Shown here: piece after piece, positions 41,422-50,578 of the stretch | Layout of the letters: each line of letters begins with the position of its first letter | Numbering within the stretch: the first letter of the stretch is position 1 | NCBI GenBank assembly: GCA_020629175.1 | Contig: JAHDDU010000001.1 | Coordinates: 124,454-188,453 of the forward strand | Source of the DNA: Flavimaricola sp. | GTDB taxonomy: Bacteria; Pseudomonadota; Alphaproteobacteria; Rhodobacterales; Rhodobacteraceae | Direction of reading: 5' to 3' | DNA: 64,000 nt | Notes under the pieces: model-generated | Told to the model about the DNA's origin: nothing | The model's input: only the letters and a program-made list of their open reading frames with translations | The model's database searches: none | Made by a program: the position numbers and the translations under genes

Positions 41422-42858
41422 CTAGATCTCCATCAATGCGCGGATCATCGCTTGCACGGTTTCAATGACGCGCGCGTTTGCAGCATAGGCTTGTTCGACC
41501 CGCAGCAGCATTTGCAATTCTTGATCGCTGTCGACGCCGCCCGCGAGCTCGGCCTCCTTCAAGGCGGACCAGCGGGCCGTGGCAAAGCTGGCATCGGCTT
41601 CGGCGCGAACGCGCTCAGCGCCAACATCAGCGGAGAGACGGGCCGCATGGTCACTTGCCGCACCGGTCACACCGCCAACAGCCAATGGGCGAGGGTCGGC
41701 CAGACCTGCAAGCAGGCGATTGATCTGCTCAGACGAGCCGACGGGCCCTGCGGCAGCGCCAATCCCGTCGCGGATCAAACGAAGCGCGCCCCCTTGGGTC
41801 GGGTCAACCGCCGGATTTGCCGACACGCGCCCGGCGAGGCCAACTTCATTCGCAGCCAGAAATTCTGCACCGCCGTCCGTCAACAGCGCTGGTTGGCCGG
41901 GCGCTCGGCTTGGGTCAACGGCGGGGTCTTGCAACCTTTCCAACAGATCGCGAGCGACCGCATCAAGGCCGGTTTGTGCCTCGACCAAAACCTGGTCGCG
42001 CAGGTCAAAACTCGCCTCCAACGATCCCCCCCTCAACGGGCCAAACCCGTTGGCATCGAGCGGCGCACCGTCTTTCACTATCCCGCTCAGCATCGCGCCG
42101 CCCAATGTCATATGCGGCATGATCGTCGTGGTCGGCGTAAATTCATACGTCGGGGCAGGGCCATCGAGCATCACCTCCCCACTGGTGGTGATCAGCGCGA
42201 GCCGCCCGTTTTCGCGCTCCAACGTGCGCAGAGGCACAATCTCACTGATCTCATCAATCGCCAGCTGTCGCTGATCCATCAACCCGGCAGGCTCTGCCCC
42301 CGTTACCACAGCACGCGTGATGTCGCCGTTCAGCTGTTCGACCCGGGCGAGAGCGGCGTTGAGTGTCGCTACTTGACCCGCGATATCGCGGTCGGCGGCC
42401 TCACGCATCCCTTGGATGCCGTCTTGGGTGGTGTTGAGAGACGTCGCCAAATCGCGGAGCGCGTCATGTACCTGGGACAGGCGCAGGTCAGAGGACGGTT
42501 GCGCCGCAGCAGAAGTCAGCGCGGTTTCGAAAGCGATGATCCGCGCGGGCAGGGAGGCTTCATCCCCCGGCGCGCCGACGAACCCCTCTAGCTTGGCCAA
42601 GGCTTGGGCCGTGGTGCTGCGCCCACCAAGTTGAGCATCAGCAAGCCTGCGTTCTGAGAGGATACCCTTGTCCATCTGGCGGGTGACGCCGTCAATCCGG
42701 ACACCGCCGCCAACCCGAACTTGCGACGAGAGGTTCAATTCGCGCCGCCCAAACCCATCCGTCAACGCATTGGCCAGGTTCGAGGATGTGACCTCTGCCT
42801 GCCGGGATGTCGCGGTCAGACCGCTCAGGGCGTTATTGAGAGATGTGCTCAGGCTCAT
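41422..42858 (-). CDS. flgK: Flagellar hook-associated protein FlgK
   Basis: 478 residues. N-terminus 'SLSTSLNNALSGLTATSRQAEVTSSNLANA' and C-terminus 'SDQELQMLLRVEQAYAANARVIETVQAMIRALMEI' are the hook/rod family ends. 'RLADAQLGGRSTTAQALAKLEGFVGAPGDEASLPARI' and 'LNGDITRAVVTGAEPAGLMDQRQLAIDEISEIVPL' are FlgK segments. It lies two bases after flgL in the leftward series. Confidence 0.94.
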   Translation of the reverse strand: MSLSTSLNNALSGLTATSRQAEVTSSNLANALTDGFGRRELNLSSQVRVGGGVRIDGVTRQMDKGILSERRLADAQLGGRSTTAQALAKLEGFVGAPGDEASLPARIIAFETALTSAAAQPSSDLRLSQVHDALRDLATSLNTTQDGIQGMREAADRDIAGQVATLNAALARVEQLNGDITRAVVTGAEPAGLMDQRQLAIDEISEIVPLRTLERENGRLALITTSGEVMLDGPAPTYEFTPTTTIMPHMTLGGAMLSGIVKDGAPLDANGFGPLRGGSLEASFDLRDQVLVEAQTGLDAVARDLLERLQDPAVDPSRAPGQPALLTDGGAEFLAANEVGLAGRVSANPAVDPTQGGALRLIRDGIGAAAGPVGSSEQINRLLAGLADPRPLAVGGVTGAASDHAARLSADVGAERVRAEADASFATARWSALKEAELAGGVDSDQELQMLLRVEQAYAANARVIETVQAMIRALMEI

Positions 42859-42871
42859 GCGTCAGCTCCGC

Positions 42872-44179
42872 TTAGCGTTTGATGTTGGTGGTTTCCTGCA
42901 GCATCTCGTCCACCGTCTGAATGACTTTGGCGTTCGAGGAATAGGCGCGCTGCGTTTGGATCAGGCTGGTGAGTTCGGCGGCTACATCGGTGGCGCTTTC
43001 CTCTCGGGCAAAAGCTACGACATCGCCCGTTGGACCGTCGCCCGCATCCCACAAAAAGAACGAGCCGCTGTCAGGGGAGATGGCATAGGTCTGTTGATCC
43101 ATCGCCATCAACCCGTCCGGGTTCGGCACATCGACAAGGGGTACCTGATAGATCGTCCGTGTGATGCCGGTGTCAAAGAGCGCGATGACGTAGCCATTTT
43201 CGTCCACTTCAACGGCGGTCATATTCCCTGCGGGCGAGCCGTTCTTGATAATGCTGGAGGGAACAAAAGCATCGGAGAGCTGGGTCAACCCGTCGGGTGC
43301 ACCATAGAGACCGATGTTGAAATCAATTGGCCCGCCCACAACGGCGATCGGAATGTTGCCCGTCACCGCATCATAGGGCGGGCCAGAGATTGTCGCGACG
43401 TTCAGCAGGGTGCCGCCGGATGTGCGGCTGTCGTCGAATGTCAGGGTATATTCGCCCACAACCGTGCCGCCAGAGGCGCTGTCGGTCAGGGTCAATGTCC
43501 ACTCATTGGTGGCTGGTGCGCCAAGCGCTGGCACGTTTGGGGAAAAGACAACGCCGAGGTTCTGCGATTTACCTAGGTTGTCGAAATACTCGATTGAGAG
43601 TTCTTCGGTATCGCCTGCAGAGATGTCTTCGGTGGACGTGGCAGGCAGGTTTGCGGCCAACGCCACTCGGGTTGTTGGTGCGCCGCTGATCTGGTTTGCG
43701 TTGATTTGAATCGGCTCCATGCCAACAGAAGTGTCGCGAGAGAATGTGGGTATTGTGCCATCCGCATCTGCGGGCCAGCCCATGAGGACCATACCACTGG
43801 CGGTCCGCAAGTATCCTTCATCATCGGCGCGGAAAGAGCCCGTTGGCGTCAGCCGCATCGGCAAGGTGCCATTATCGTTGTTCACAGCCGTCGAAGTTGT
43901 CACTGGCAACATACCGCGTCCACGGATCGCGAGGTCCGTCGCGTTCGTACTCGTCGTCAATGCGCCGCGCTCGCTGACTAAGCGTTCCGACGTCGTCCGT
44001 ACGCCGCCCGCGACATAGCGGCCAGAACCGGAGTTGATGACGAGGCTGTCAAACTCCACATAGGCCCGCTTGTAGCCATAGGTCGCAGAGTTCGCGATGT
44101 TGTCCGAAATGGTCGACAATTTGCTGGCATTGGCAGCCAGACCGGACACACCGGCGTTAAGGGCAGACGAAATCGTCAT
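42872..44179 (-). CDS. flgE: Flagellar hook protein FlgE
   Basis: 435 residues. 'MTISSALNAGVSGLAANASKLSTISDNIANSATYGYKRAYVEF' and 'GGVRTTSERLVSERGALTTSTNATDLAIRGRGMLPV' are the conserved N-region, 'SAFFLWDAGDGPTGDV'-like 'DSGSFFLWDAGDG' and 'DVAAELTSLIQTQRAYSSNAKVIQTVDEMLQETTNIKR' the C-region. It builds the hook. A CtrA-like box lies 61 bases upstream of the start. Confidence 0.95.
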   Translation of the reverse strand: MTISSALNAGVSGLAANASKLSTISDNIANSATYGYKRAYVEFDSLVINSGSGRYVAGGVRTTSERLVSERGALTTSTNATDLAIRGRGMLPVTTSTAVNNDNGTLPMRLTPTGSFRADDEGYLRTASGMVLMGWPADADGTIPTFSRDTSVGMEPIQINANQISGAPTTRVALAANLPATSTEDISAGDTEELSIEYFDNLGKSQNLGVVFSPNVPALGAPATNEWTLTLTDSASGGTVVGEYTLTFDDSRTSGGTLLNVATISGPPYDAVTGNIPIAVVGGPIDFNIGLYGAPDGLTQLSDAFVPSSIIKNGSPAGNMTAVEVDENGYVIALFDTGITRTIYQVPLVDVPNPDGLMAMDQQTYAISPDSGSFFLWDAGDGPTGDVVAFAREESATDVAAELTSLIQTQRAYSSNAKVIQTVDEMLQETTNIKR

Positions 44180-44239
44180 GAAAGAAGCCTTTCTGCATTC
44201 TGGGAAGGACGGATTGGGTGCGACCCTAGGGGATCGCTG

Positions 44240-44255
44240 TTAACAGCCGCATAAC
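44240..44255 (-). promoter_or_regulatory. CtrA-like box upstream of flgE
   Basis: TTAACAGCCGCATAAC fits TTAA-N7-TTAAC with one mismatch. It lies in the 109-base gap between motB end and flgE start. Confidence 0.45.
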
Positions 44256-44288
44256 CTTTAAAATTGCGGTGAAAATTCATGCGGCGGG

Positions 44289-45089
44289 TCATTGCAGCCG
44301 CCTTAATAGCGTAATCTCGACGCGTTCGTTGCGGGCGTCCAAGGGATTGTCGGTGAACGGCGAACGGTCTGCGTGCCCGGTGACACGCATGACGCGGGCC
44401 GGGTTTAGCCCGCCGCCTTCCAGCGTGCGGCGCACCACATCCGCACGACTGCCCGAGATGTCCCAAGCAGGGCTTCCTGCCCGCACAATGGGGCGCGAAG
44501 AGATATGAGCCCCCACAGCGACCGGGTTGGAAATGACGGATGAAACGCGGGCCACCATCTCGATGATGTCACGCGTTATTTGCGTAGGTTGCGCGCTGTC
44601 CCCCAGAAAGATCGGGGTGTCGGGAAGGGCAAAGATTTCGATCACCAGCCCCTCGTCGGTCAAGCGTGTCACAACGTGGCGCAGCGCTTGCTCTGACAAC
44701 AGCGCTTCACCGCCTGTCCCCATAAGAACCGCTTCAATCTCTTCCATCGCGGCCACGGTTGCCGCGTCCTCTGCATCCGTCTCGCTGCCCGCGTTCGGAC
44801 CCGCCCCACTGTTGATCATCGACTCCCTCGTCGAGATGTCATCGCCACCAAACGCGCCTTCGCCGCCGCCAGATGTGCGGCTGATAGGGATGGAAGGGGC
44901 AAAGTAATCGGCGAGGCCCTTGCGCTGTTGCTCGGTTGTGGCGTTGAGCAGCCACATCAGCATAAAGAACGCCATCATAGCGGTCACAAAGTCCGCATAG
45001 GCGACCTTCCAGGCACCGCCATGGTGGCCATCGCCGCCGCCGCCCTTCTTCTTCTTTATAATGATCGGTCGAACGTTGTCGCCACTCAT
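44289..45089 (-). CDS. motB: Flagellar motor stator protein MotB
   Basis: 266 residues. A positively charged N-terminus ('PIIIKKKKGGGG') precedes one membrane helix with the proton-carrying D33 ('AYADFVTAMMAFFMLMWLLNA'); the C-terminal OmpA-like domain ('RVMRVTGHADRSPFTDNPLDARNERVEITLLR') grips peptidoglycan. It is transcribed ahead of flgE. MotA is not adjacent. A CtrA-like box lies 48-63 bases upstream. Confidence 0.94.
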   Translation of the reverse strand: MSGDNVRPIIIKKKKGGGGDGHHGGAWKVAYADFVTAMMAFFMLMWLLNATTEQQRKGLADYFAPSIPISRTSGGGEGAFGGDDISTRESMINSGAGPNAGSETDAEDAATVAAMEEIEAVLMGTGGEALLSEQALRHVVTRLTDEGLVIEIFALPDTPIFLGDSAQPTQITRDIIEMVARVSSVISNPVAVGAHISSRPIVRAGSPAWDISGSRADVVRRTLEGGGLNPARVMRVTGHADRSPFTDNPLDARNERVEITLLRRLQ

Positions 45090-45136
45090 GTCTGCACCTG
45101 TATGAAACCTGCCTCATGGCGGTATCAGGTGCGCGA

Positions 45137-45152
45137 CTAACGCGTTCTTAAC
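45137..45152 (-). promoter_or_regulatory. CtrA-like box upstream of motB
   Basis: CTAACGCGTTCTTAAC is TTAA-N7-TTAAC with one mismatch in the first half. It sits between motB (start 45089) and the end of the FkbM gene. Confidence 0.45.
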
Positions 45153-45166
45153 GATTCAAATGGTGC

Positions 45167-45940
45167 TCAAAGGTCGCGTTTGCGCCATATTTCATCCGGC
45201 CCGCAAAACTCGGACAAAACATAGCCGTTGTCCCGCATGATCTCTCCGATTTCGGGCGTCGCGGTGTTGTTCTCGATCGCCCATATTTTCACGTCATGCA
45301 TGCCGAAATCAAAGGCCGAGAGTGTGTCCACTTCGCCCCCCTCAATGTCAAGCGAGACAAAGTCAGGATGGTCCAACCCGGCGTCTATCAGAATGCGTGA
45401 CAGCGTTCGGGTCTCCACCTTCAGCGTCACCTCTTTGTGCCGCGGATCGTCGCGCACGGTTTTCAAAAGACCTTCGTCATAGCTGCTCGCAAGGCCGCTC
45501 ATCTGCGTGTAGCCCTCGGTCACTTCGATGAAATCGGCCGCACCATCAGAGGCCGCAACAGCGAGGGCGAGACAGGGACAGCGCCGCACCTGCTGGGCCC
45601 GTGCAAGGTTACTCGGAACCGGCTCCACAAGGACACCGGTCCATTCACGCCAATGTTCAAAGAACAGAGTGTTCGAGCCTGTGACACCGTCGTATCCGCC
45701 GACATCGACAAAGGTGCCCGCGCGCTTTTGACGTAGGAATTGATCCACAGCGCGGTCCTGTCCGGCCTGACTGTAGAAAGGATACTGCCCGGCCAGCATC
45801 ATCCGCCGCAATTCGTGAAGCTGACGATTGAGCGGCCCGCGTCTGCGACCCTGCTCGGTCTGCAATTCCTTTACGAGCGCCTGCTCCCCCGCCCGCAGAC
45901 TACGCTGTGTTTGGCTTAATAGCTCGTCAATGGTCGGCAT
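45167..45940 (-). CDS. FkbM-family methyltransferase
   Basis: 257 residues. The SAM-binding motif I is 'AGTFVDVGGYDGVTGSNTLFFE' and the post-I/acid motif 'VEP', followed by 'FVSLDIEGGEVDTLSAFD', the FkbM signature. N-terminal residues 1-50 form a coiled coil. FkbM enzymes methylate hydroxyl groups of sugars or small molecules. It is the last gene of a four-gene set, its ATG overlapping the DUF6165 stop by one base. A role in methylating a surface sugar, perhaps on flagella, is inferred from place alone. Confidence 0.88.
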   Translation of the reverse strand: MPTIDELLSQTQRSLRAGEQALVKELQTEQGRRRGPLNRQLHELRRMMLAGQYPFYSQAGQDRAVDQFLRQKRAGTFVDVGGYDGVTGSNTLFFEHWREWTGVLVEPVPSNLARAQQVRRCPCLALAVAASDGAADFIEVTEGYTQMSGLASSYDEGLLKTVRDDPRHKEVTLKVETRTLSRILIDAGLDHPDFVSLDIEGGEVDTLSAFDFGMHDVKIWAIENNTATPEIGEIMRDNGYVLSEFCGPDEIWRKRDL

Positions 45941-46341
45941 TATTCGGCCCCATGTTCTTCATAGGACTTTTCTTCGATAATCGCCGAGCCCAGATGCAGG
46001 TTGATCTCTTTCTTCACTGCGGCTCGTTTGTCGTTGGTCACGTAAACCGCGCGGGCCAGTCTAATGAATGTATCGCCAAAATCGCTGTTCCGTTCGCAGA
46101 TACGGATATCATCCTCGATCTCCCAAAGTTCGGCGTTGATGGCGTAGAGCTGATCCCAGAGCGTTTGCAGCGGCGCATCAACAGCAACCTGTGCCTCGAC
46201 GACATCCATTAAAACCTTTTGCTCATGCCGCACATTGCGCAGCTTGGCCTCGTCCTCAATCCGTTCGGATTTCAGGCGAAGGATTGTCAGTTTGTCGATC
46301 AGTTCTCCCGGAGCGACTGGGACAAGCAAGTCCTGCATCAC
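45940..46341 (-). CDS. DUF6165 family protein
   Basis: 133 residues, mostly charged helices: 'LLVPVAPGELIDKLTILRLKSERIEDEAKLRNVRHEQKVL', 'LYAINAELWEIEDDIRICERN' and 'ARAVYVTNDKRAAVKKEINLHLGSAIIEEKSY' in pieces. That is the DUF6165 pattern; it is often found beside TPR-glycosyltransferase genes. No enzyme motif is visible. It is soluble and probably a partner or regulator protein. It overlaps both neighbours. Confidence 0.8.
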   Translation of the reverse strand: MMQDLLVPVAPGELIDKLTILRLKSERIEDEAKLRNVRHEQKVLMDVVEAQVAVDAPLQTLWDQLYAINAELWEIEDDIRICERNSDFGDTFIRLARAVYVTNDKRAAVKKEINLHLGSAIIEEKSYEEHGAE

Positions 46342-47720
46342 GCACCCCCCTTTTTCGCGGCGAGATCGGCCAAATCGTCACGGATATGTTCAAACGGTCC
46401 AGTCCAGTCACGCGGTGTATCCTGCCGGTACAGCCGCATGGACGGATACCACGGCGTCCTGTCCCGCTCGCGCTGCCACATCCAGAAGGCATCCCAATGC
46501 AGTACCGTCCAGACGGGCACCCCAAGCGAGCCGGCCAAGTGTGCCGTAGCCGTGTCAGATGTGATCACAAGATCAAGCTGCTGCATCATCGCGGCAGTGT
46601 CCGCAAAGTCCTGCTCGCTCTCGCCCGCGTTCAAGATGAAGTGGGACGTCCCGTCCGCCTTGTACTCCGCCAGTTTCGGCCCTTTGTAGAGGGAGAAGAG
46701 CTGTACCCCGGGCACGTCGATCAGCCGGTGAAACTCTGTATGTTCGAATGACCGGACGGCATTGCCTCTGTAGGTCAGTGATCCGGTCCAAACGACCCCA
46801 ACGTTGAATGTATGCCCATAAGCCGCCAGCATCCGGGTTGCGCGCTCTGTCGCCTCGGGTGGGACGTTCAGGGTGACAGGGGCGGGGATTTCGTCGCTCT
46901 GTGCAAAGTGCAGCGTCGGCAGGTCCATGATATTGGTCCAGCAATCAAAGCTGTCCCCGTCATCAAGCGCGCCGCCTGTCCAATCCGCGCCGGGCAACCC
47001 GTCAAACAGCCTTTGCAACGGGCGCTCCGTGGCCACCATCACGCGGGCCGGGTTGTAGGCTTGGAGCACAGGCAGAAACCGGGCCATCGCGATGCCGTCG
47101 CCAAAGCCTTGCTCTGGCAGCACCATGATGCTTTTGCCCTCGAGCGACCTGGTGTCCCACTTGGGCTCTTTCATATCGCGCGGCGTCAGCTCATCCGTCT
47201 GCCACCGCAGATCAAAGTTGTGAAAGCCGTCCTTGTAGTTCCCTGCCGCCAATTGGGAGAGGGCAAGCTGGATGCCGATCTCAGTGTAGTCAGGATGCGT
47301 CGTGCGAGCCTCGCTCAGAAAATCAGCCGATGCCTGATTGCGCGACAGGGCCCGCATCGCCTTGCCGATCATGGCCTTGAGGTTCGGGTCATCCGGCTTT
47401 TCTGCTAACAGTGCCTGACGCAGTTCCAAAGCCTCCCGTGCATGGCCGGTATCAGCGAGGATGTTGGAGAGGTTGTTGCGAATGATTGTGTTCTCTGGCT
47501 GGATCGCCATGGCCTTGCGCTGGGCGTGCAAGGCCATATCGGCCAGCCCGTTCTTGCGAAATAAGGCGCCAAGATTGGTCCACATCATCGCATCATGCGG
47601 GACCGAGGCGAGATAAGTCTCATACAGTGGCTGCGCTGCGGCCACGTCACCGTTCATATGCAAATCCTGCGCCTTCTGGCGCAGTTCGAGCAGGGCCGGG
47701 GGCAGTTTCTGCCCGCTCAT
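46338..47720 (-). CDS. TPR protein with C-terminal GT9-like glycosyltransferase domain
   Basis: 460 residues. About 10-150 hold tetratricopeptide repeats ('ANLGALFRKNGLADMALHAQRKAMAIQPENTIIRNNLSNILADTGH' in part). From about 225 on is a GT-B-type domain related to heptosyltransferases: 'IMVLPEQGFGDGIAMARFLPVL', 'VGVVWTGSLTYRGNAVRSFEHTEF' and 'LDLVITSDTATAHLAGSLGVPVWTVL'. Such fusions act on protein or lipid sugars, often flagellar or surface. It overlaps DUF6165 and DUF6065 genes by 4 bases each. Confidence 0.88.
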   Translation of the reverse strand: MSGQKLPPALLELRQKAQDLHMNGDVAAAQPLYETYLASVPHDAMMWTNLGALFRKNGLADMALHAQRKAMAIQPENTIIRNNLSNILADTGHAREALELRQALLAEKPDDPNLKAMIGKAMRALSRNQASADFLSEARTTHPDYTEIGIQLALSQLAAGNYKDGFHNFDLRWQTDELTPRDMKEPKWDTRSLEGKSIMVLPEQGFGDGIAMARFLPVLQAYNPARVMVATERPLQRLFDGLPGADWTGGALDDGDSFDCWTNIMDLPTLHFAQSDEIPAPVTLNVPPEATERATRMLAAYGHTFNVGVVWTGSLTYRGNAVRSFEHTEFHRLIDVPGVQLFSLYKGPKLAEYKADGTSHFILNAGESEQDFADTAAMMQQLDLVITSDTATAHLAGSLGVPVWTVLHWDAFWMWQRERDRTPWYPSMRLYRQDTPRDWTGPFEHIRDDLADLAAKKGGA

Positions 47721-48511
47721 TCTGCGCTGCTGCCTTTGCGGGTTTTGGGCGTGATCAACGTCTCAGGGCGTCGTTCTTCTGCCGCTTCGAAAAGTGAGAA
47801 GGTTTGGTTCACATAGTTCACAGCGCCCGAAATCATCTCTAGATAATCAGTCAATTCTGGCGTGACCTCGGCCTCAACCAGCGCGACAGAGCGGTCCTGC
47901 GGCGTTGTTTCAAACGCTACATAAAACAGCGGATCGCCGCGATTGATCTTCAGAGGCTTTGTTGCGTCGTGCCATTCAAACGCCCACATCAGCGGGCGCG
48001 GCCAGACATTGATCGGGAATCGCCCACCAAACAGCGTGCCGGGCCATGGGTCCCGAGTGTAGTGCATGAACGGAGCGAGTTGGGTCATATAGACAGGTTC
48101 GTCCGCAACAAAGACATACGGCAATGCCAGCTGCAGCGTCGGGACATCGGCGTGACGCCACTCGGCCTCTGAGGCCAAATGCAGTTTCTCGCCCAGCTTG
48201 CTGGCGCGAATGGCACTCGTCTCACCGCTCAGATTACGCAGCGCGGGCTTGCCTTTGTCGTCGCGGACAAAGCCCACGTTGATGTCAAACGGGCAAGGGA
48301 TCACGAAGTGCCGGCTTTCCATGTTGATCACAGCAGGGCAGCGCGATGCAGATTTGGCATGCTTGCGGTTCAGATCAACTGATCTCACCCTGGTCGGCGC
48401 GCCATAGATGATAGAGCCCTTTTGCTGGTTCAGGAACCAGCCCACTGTCACCGGGCCGCTCGTACGGCCGCTCCCCTCGCGGGTGTCCTCAAAACTCACT
48501 GACAATTTCAT
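47717..48511 (-). CDS. DUF6065 family protein
   Basis: 264 residues from the ATG at 48511; a second open ATG lies at 48616. Features 'VINMESRHFVIPCPFDINVGFVRDDKG' (in part), 'PYVFVADEPVYMTQLAPFMHYTRDPWPG', 'FPINVWPRPLMWAFEWHD' and 'GDPLFYVAFET' are what I associate with DUF6065. No known catalytic motif. It is the first gene of the leftward four-gene set and overlaps the next by 4 bases. It may help synthesise or recognise the same product as the TPR-GT. Confidence 0.72.
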   Translation of the reverse strand: MKLSVSFEDTREGSGRTSGPVTVGWFLNQQKGSIIYGAPTRVRSVDLNRKHAKSASRCPAVINMESRHFVIPCPFDINVGFVRDDKGKPALRNLSGETSAIRASKLGEKLHLASEAEWRHADVPTLQLALPYVFVADEPVYMTQLAPFMHYTRDPWPGTLFGGRFPINVWPRPLMWAFEWHDATKPLKINRGDPLFYVAFETTPQDRSVALVEAEVTPELTDYLEMISGAVNYVNQTFSLFEAAEERRPETLITPKTRKGSSAE

Positions 48512-48657
48512 GTCGTCGACCTGCTGCCTTGGGCGGCATACGGGGCTTTTGCCCTCTTGAGCCGCAGTCGCCCTATCAGCACCCGAAGAGGGCGTCAGGT
48601 CAATGCCTGCGGGCATCTTGAGCCCTCAGCCGTGGCCGAGGGGCCGCAGCTTTGGGG
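48512..48657. other. Gap between DUF6065 and Gfo/Idh genes
   Basis: 146 bases that should hold the promoter of the four-gene set and the terminator of the Gfo/Idh-ThuA pair. A weak CCTCAGCC/GGCCGAGG hairpin lies near 48625. No clear motif otherwise. Confidence 0.35.
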
Positions 48658-49710
48658 CTAGATGCGTTGATTGGCACAGTTGGCTGCATCCGATGCCACG
48701 GCGAGGTCCAACACGCGTTGCAGCGCGGCCCCCCGGTGGAAATCGGGATGCACCTGCCTACCTCTGGCCACAGCGTCCACGAACCGGGCATAGTTGGTGG
48801 GGACCGGGGGCGCATCTATATCCCGCCATTCCGCCGTCTCAAGAGACGGAGACAGGCAAACCCGCAAATGGCTGCTATGCATGCGCGAGGTCACCTCGAT
48901 CCCACCTTTGGTGCCATAAATCCTGAGATTGAGGTCGTTGAGATGCCCAGTGGCGAACCGGCTTGCATGGACTACACCTGTCGCCCCACCAGCCAGCCCT
49001 AGTGTCATAGTAAAGCTGTCGTTGGCATCGAGGGTATATTCTCCGATCTTGCCACCGGGTGCTTTGTCAAACGTAGCCAGGCGGCAGGACACATCCGTGG
49101 CGTCCAGTCCAGCAGCAAAGGTTGCAAAGTCTAGGATGTGCACGCCGACATCCCCCAACACGCCCATTGACCCATGCGCGGTTGAGAGACGCCAGAGCCA
49201 TTGATCTTCTGTACTCCACTCACCCCAAGCTGGTTGCGTCAGCCAGCTTTGCAGATAGGACGCCTCAAAATGGCGCACGTCCCCAATGTCGCCCGCTGCG
49301 ATCAACTCTTGCGCTTTGATCAGGGCTGCCACGTTGCGATAGGTCAGGTTGACCATATGCACCACGCCAGCCTCTGCTGCGGCCTGTGCCATCTCATCCG
49401 CATCGGCCTGATTGGCGGCCAAAGGTTTCTCGCACAACACATGCTTACCCGCTGCGAGCAGCGGCAACGTTGTCCGATGGTGCACGGCATCCGGCGTGAC
49501 GTTGCAGGCCGCATCAAACTCCCCCCAGGCCAATGCGTCTTCAAGCGTGGTGAATCCGTGGGCCACGCCAAATTTTTCCTGAAACGCGGCAAGGTTCTCG
49601 GCCCGCATATCAACACCCGCAACGACCTCTGCGCCGTCGATCTCCGCAAAAGCTTCTGCGTGGGACCCGGCCATGCCGCCGGTGCCAAGGATCAGAATAC
49701 GAACCGTCAT
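48658..49710 (-). CDS. Gfo/Idh/MocA family oxidoreductase
   Basis: 350 residues. The N-terminal Rossmann fold has '[17 protein letters not shown]' and '[11 protein letters not shown]' with the catalytic-region lysine of the EKP motif; the C-terminal domain is the usual beta sheet. It would oxidise or reduce a sugar or inositol-type substrate with NAD(P). It overlaps the ThuA gene by four bases and is probably a sugar-catabolism partner. Substrate unknown. Confidence 0.9.
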   Translation of the reverse strand: MTVRILILGTGGMAGSHAEAFAEIDGAEVVAGVDMRAENLAAFQEKFGVAHGFTTLEDALAWGEFDAACNVTPDAVHHRTTLPLLAAGKHVLCEKPLAANQADADEMAQAAAEAGVVHMVNLTYRNVAALIKAQELIAAGDIGDVRHFEASYLQSWLTQPAWGEWSTEDQWLWRLSTAHGSMGVLGDVGVHILDFATFAAGLDATDVSCRLATFDKAPGGKIGEYTLDANDSFTMTLGLAGGATGVVHASRFATGHLNDLNLRIYGTKGGIEVTSRMHSSHLRVCLSPSLETAEWRDIDAPPVPTNYARFVDAVARGRQVHPDFHRGAALQRVLDLAVASDAANCANQRI

Positions 49711-50492
49711 TTGAACCCTTCTTCGCCATCAGCATGTAGTTTTGGTCCACGCGCTTCAAACGGCTCAAGCGCCGCCTCGACAGGCACGTTCGGGGCGTCG
49801 GTGACGTTCTGCACCCGCGCCGCCGGATTGTGCGCCCATTGCACCGCATTGGCGAGGACGGTCTGCACATTCTCATTGTGATACGTTGGGTATGTCTCAT
49901 GCCCCGGGCGGAAGTAGAACACGCGTCCTGCCCCACGCGTCCATGTCGCCCCAGAGCGAAACACCTCGCCCCCCTGAAACCAACTGATCATAATCGTCTG
50001 TTCAGGCTCGGGGATGCCAAAGGGCTCACCGTACATTTCTTCGTTCTCAAGCTCAAAGTGATCAGGGAGCCCCGCTACAATCGGATGATTGCGGGCCGTC
50101 ACCCACAGCCGTTCGCGCTCGCCCGCTTCCCGCCAGGTGAGGTTGCAGGGCGTGCCCATCAAACGCTTGAACACCTTTGCGAAATGACCCGAATGCAGGA
50201 CGATCAACCCCATGCCGGACCACACCGCCTCGGCCACGCGCTCAACGACAGCATCTTCAACATCGCCATGCGCGGCATGACCCCACCACAGCAGAACATC
50301 TGTTTGATCCAGACGATCTTGTGGCAATCCGTGCTCGGGCTCTTGCAGCGTCGCGGTGCTGGCGGAAATACCCGGAACTGCGTTCAACGAAGCCGCAATA
50401 GTCCCATGTATGCCTTCGGGATAAATGTCGGACACGACCTTGTTGTGCTGTTCATGCACATTTTCGTTCCAGACGACTGTTTTGATTGTCAT
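49707..50492 (-). CDS. ThuA domain protein (trehalose utilization-like)
   Basis: 261 residues from the ATG at 50492 (AAGGAG upstream). '[24 protein letters not shown]', '[20 protein letters not shown]', '[20 protein letters not shown]' and '[20 protein letters not shown]' are ThuA-family segments with a class I glutamine-amidotransferase-like fold. ThuA in Sinorhizobium aids trehalose/maltose use; homologues often pair with Gfo/Idh dehydrogenases as here. A LacI-type palindrome lies 67 bases upstream. Confidence 0.88.
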   Translation of the reverse strand: MTIKTVVWNENVHEQHNKVVSDIYPEGIHGTIAASLNAVPGISASTATLQEPEHGLPQDRLDQTDVLLWWGHAAHGDVEDAVVERVAEAVWSGMGLIVLHSGHFAKVFKRLMGTPCNLTWREAGERERLWVTARNHPIVAGLPDHFELENEEMYGEPFGIPEPEQTIMISWFQGGEVFRSGATWTRGAGRVFYFRPGHETYPTYHNENVQTVLANAVQWAHNPAARVQNVTDAPNVPVEAALEPFEARGPKLHADGEEGFK

Positions 50493-50558
50493 GGCGCACA
50501 GCTCCTTGGCGACTCGTGGGCCGACACTACGCACCCTCGTCCTCCTTGCAACGGTAAA

Positions 50559-50572
50559 TGTTTGCGCTAACG
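50559..50572. promoter_or_regulatory. LacI-type palindrome upstream of the ThuA gene
   Basis: TGTTTGCGCTAACG matches TGTTAGCGCTAACA at 12 of 14 positions and lies 67 bases before the ThuA start and just below the end of the TauE gene. Either CceR-like or a sugar-specific LacI regulator could bind. Confidence 0.45.
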
Positions 50573-50578
50573 ATTTCG

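Noticed and set aside
41413..42591. 392-codon plus-strand frame opposite flgK
   Set aside because: Antisense shadow of a clear flgK gene; Arg/Gly/His-rich and without a domain.
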